Positions 63,427 through 64,000 of a DNA stretch of 64,000 nt are shown piece after piece. A program made the translations under genes and the position numbers. This stretch comes from Algoriphagus machipongonensis (GTDB lineage Bacteria; Bacteroidota; Bacteroidia; Cytophagales; Cyclobacteriaceae), in contig NZ_CM001023.1 of assembly GCF_000166275.1 (NCBI RefSeq), positions 2,917,001 through 2,981,000 of the forward strand, given 5' to 3'. The notes under the pieces are model-generated. The model ran no database searches. It had not been told where the DNA came from and worked only from the letters and a program-made list of their open reading frames with translations. Within the stretch, counting starts at the first letter, position 1. Each line of letters starts with the position of its first letter.

Positions 63427-63890
63427 CCTTTAAAATCAACTTCATTTCAAAGCACACTCTTTTATTAAACGGGTAGAGCTAAATTATATTATTTATAAAA
63501 AAAAGGGAAATCCATTACACGATTGGTTAACAACACTGCATTTAATTATCATTAAAATATTTAAACCTTCTTTTTTAACAGGAATTTCCATTAGACATTT
63601 TGCCTATAATTCTCAATTTGAGACATTAATAATAATCATCTGTTTTTCAATATTTTATAAAATATAATTTTGAATAAACACAGAGGGTATTATAGACTAG
63701 AAAGTAAAACCTTTCTTAAACATTTTTTTTAAGTGACAAATAAAAATCTGACTTAAAAATCTATCCTATAAAAACCATGAATCTGTAACAAAAAAAACAG
63801 CCCCATATCTTATTTAAAAAATTTCTTCCCAAGAAAAAATAGTCAAAAATTAAAATATTAAATCTTGCATTTCCTGCGAGGTTAAAAAGC
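63427..63890. other. AT-rich gap with no gene
   Basis: This 464-base stretch is very AT-rich and has no convincing reading frame on either strand. It presumably contains the promoter of the RND operon, which runs leftward, but I find no clear minus-strand TAnnTTTG match. A plus-strand TAATTTTG at 63665-63672 matches the -7 consensus but has no gene after it. I see no repeats, RNA gene or other structure. Confidence 0.55.
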
Positions 63891-63917
63891 AAAAAGCCCC
63901 GATTTTCATCGGGGCTT
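63891..63917 (-). terminator. Intrinsic terminator for the gene at the right edge
   Basis: AAGCCCCGA (63894-63902) and TCGGGGCTT (63909-63917) form a 9-bp GC-rich stem with a 6-base loop. On the minus strand it is followed by a five-base T-run and a further T-rich stretch. It fits the end of a minus-strand gene entering from the right, whose stop is near 63943. Confidence 0.85.
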
Positions 63918-63942
63918 ATGGGTGATTGTGAACAACTTTTCA

Positions 63943-64000
63943 CTAATTCCTTATTTCAATCCTGCCGCTTGATACGGCGCCAGACACGGTATAAGGGGAA
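63943..64000 (-). CDS. Possible C-terminal end of a minus-strand gene (partial)
   Basis: On the minus strand one frame enters from the right edge and ends in TAG at 63943-63945, giving the last 18 residues YTVSGAVSSGRIEIRN and two upstream. The terminator at 63891-63917 lies 26 bases past this stop, which supports a gene ending here. An alternative frame ends in TAA at 63951-63953. The fragment is too short to identify. Confidence 0.35.
   Translation of the reverse strand, partial: SPYTVSGAVSSGRIEIRN

Noticed and set aside
63665..63672. Plus-strand TAATTTTG, a match to the -7 consensus
   Set aside because: No gene follows on the plus strand, and such matches are expected by chance in AT-rich DNA.
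63761..63943. Minus-strand 60-residue frame at the right edge
   Set aside because: It runs through the terminator hairpin at 63891-63917, and its product looks random.
1..64000. CRISPR arrays, tRNA or rRNA genes, transposases, phage or defence systems
   Set aside because: I found no regularly spaced repeats, cloverleaf or ribosomal sequence, transposase motif or recognisable defence protein by reading both strands.

Overview
The window is typical of a chromosome from the phylum Bacteroidota, most likely order Cytophagales and something like Algoriphagus/Cyclobacteriaceae (an inference from gene content, not a database match). Supporting signs are type IX secretion (T9SS) C-terminal sorting domains on secreted proteins, outer-membrane barrels, many lipoproteins, families such as DUF1573, DUF2911, DUF3500 and DUF6807, near-absent Shine-Dalgarno signals, a few TAnnTTTG-type -7 promoter boxes, and AT-rich spacers. 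I saw no rRNA, tRNA, CRISPR array, transposase or phage gene. The region reads as core chromosome with a metabolic and envelope flavour.

Layout. 1-4.7 kb: end of an unknown gene, an M19-type dipeptidase-like hydrolase, a cupin, then divergent tryptophan 2,3-dioxygenase and glutaryl-CoA dehydrogenase, the two ends of tryptophan catabolism. 4.7-9.7 kb: a large secreted metallophosphoesterase with Ig/HYR-like modules and a T9SS tail, split by a one-base frameshift, plus a DUF1573 protein. 9.7-14.6 kb: trpS, a repeat-like spacer, a FabF-type ketosynthase, a small acidic protein and two dehydrogenases. 14.6-24.2 kb: a tightly packed minus-strand cluster (TPR protein, plugless outer-membrane barrel, SPOR protein, ExbB, ExbD, TonB-like protein, folC, trmB) that looks like a trans-envelope energised machine. 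24.3-29 kb: holA, a TPR protein, a tandem universal stress protein, a 2-hydroxyacid dehydrogenase and a DUF2911 protein.

29-34.5 kb: a PIG-L deacetylase, an unlisted 34-residue membrane micro-ORF and a sodium:solute symporter in one operon, then a PagL-like lipid A deacylase. 34.7-43.3 kb: gyrA with a downstream TPR gene, an outer-membrane protein, rpe, and a T9SS subtilisin overlapped by a lipoprotein gene. 43.5-50 kb: a TrpF homologue lacking its catalytic residues, an aldo/keto reductase, and a periplasmic sugar-modifying cluster (two exported Gfo/Idh/MocA proteins, DUF6807, ThuA). 50-57.5 kb: PhnA, an FAD oxidoreductase, a serine hydrolase, CbpA/CbpM, a decayed SGNH hydrolase pseudogene, DUF3500 and an esterase. 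57.5-63.4 kb: a complete RND efflux operon (adaptor, pump, outer-membrane factor). The window ends with a terminator and the last codons of a minus-strand gene.

The most unusual items are the frameshifted phosphoesterase, the translationally coupled micro-ORF, the degenerate TrpF homologue, the Tol-like cluster with its orphan barrel, and the SGNH pseudogene. I found no clear evidence of a wholly new defence or mobile system.
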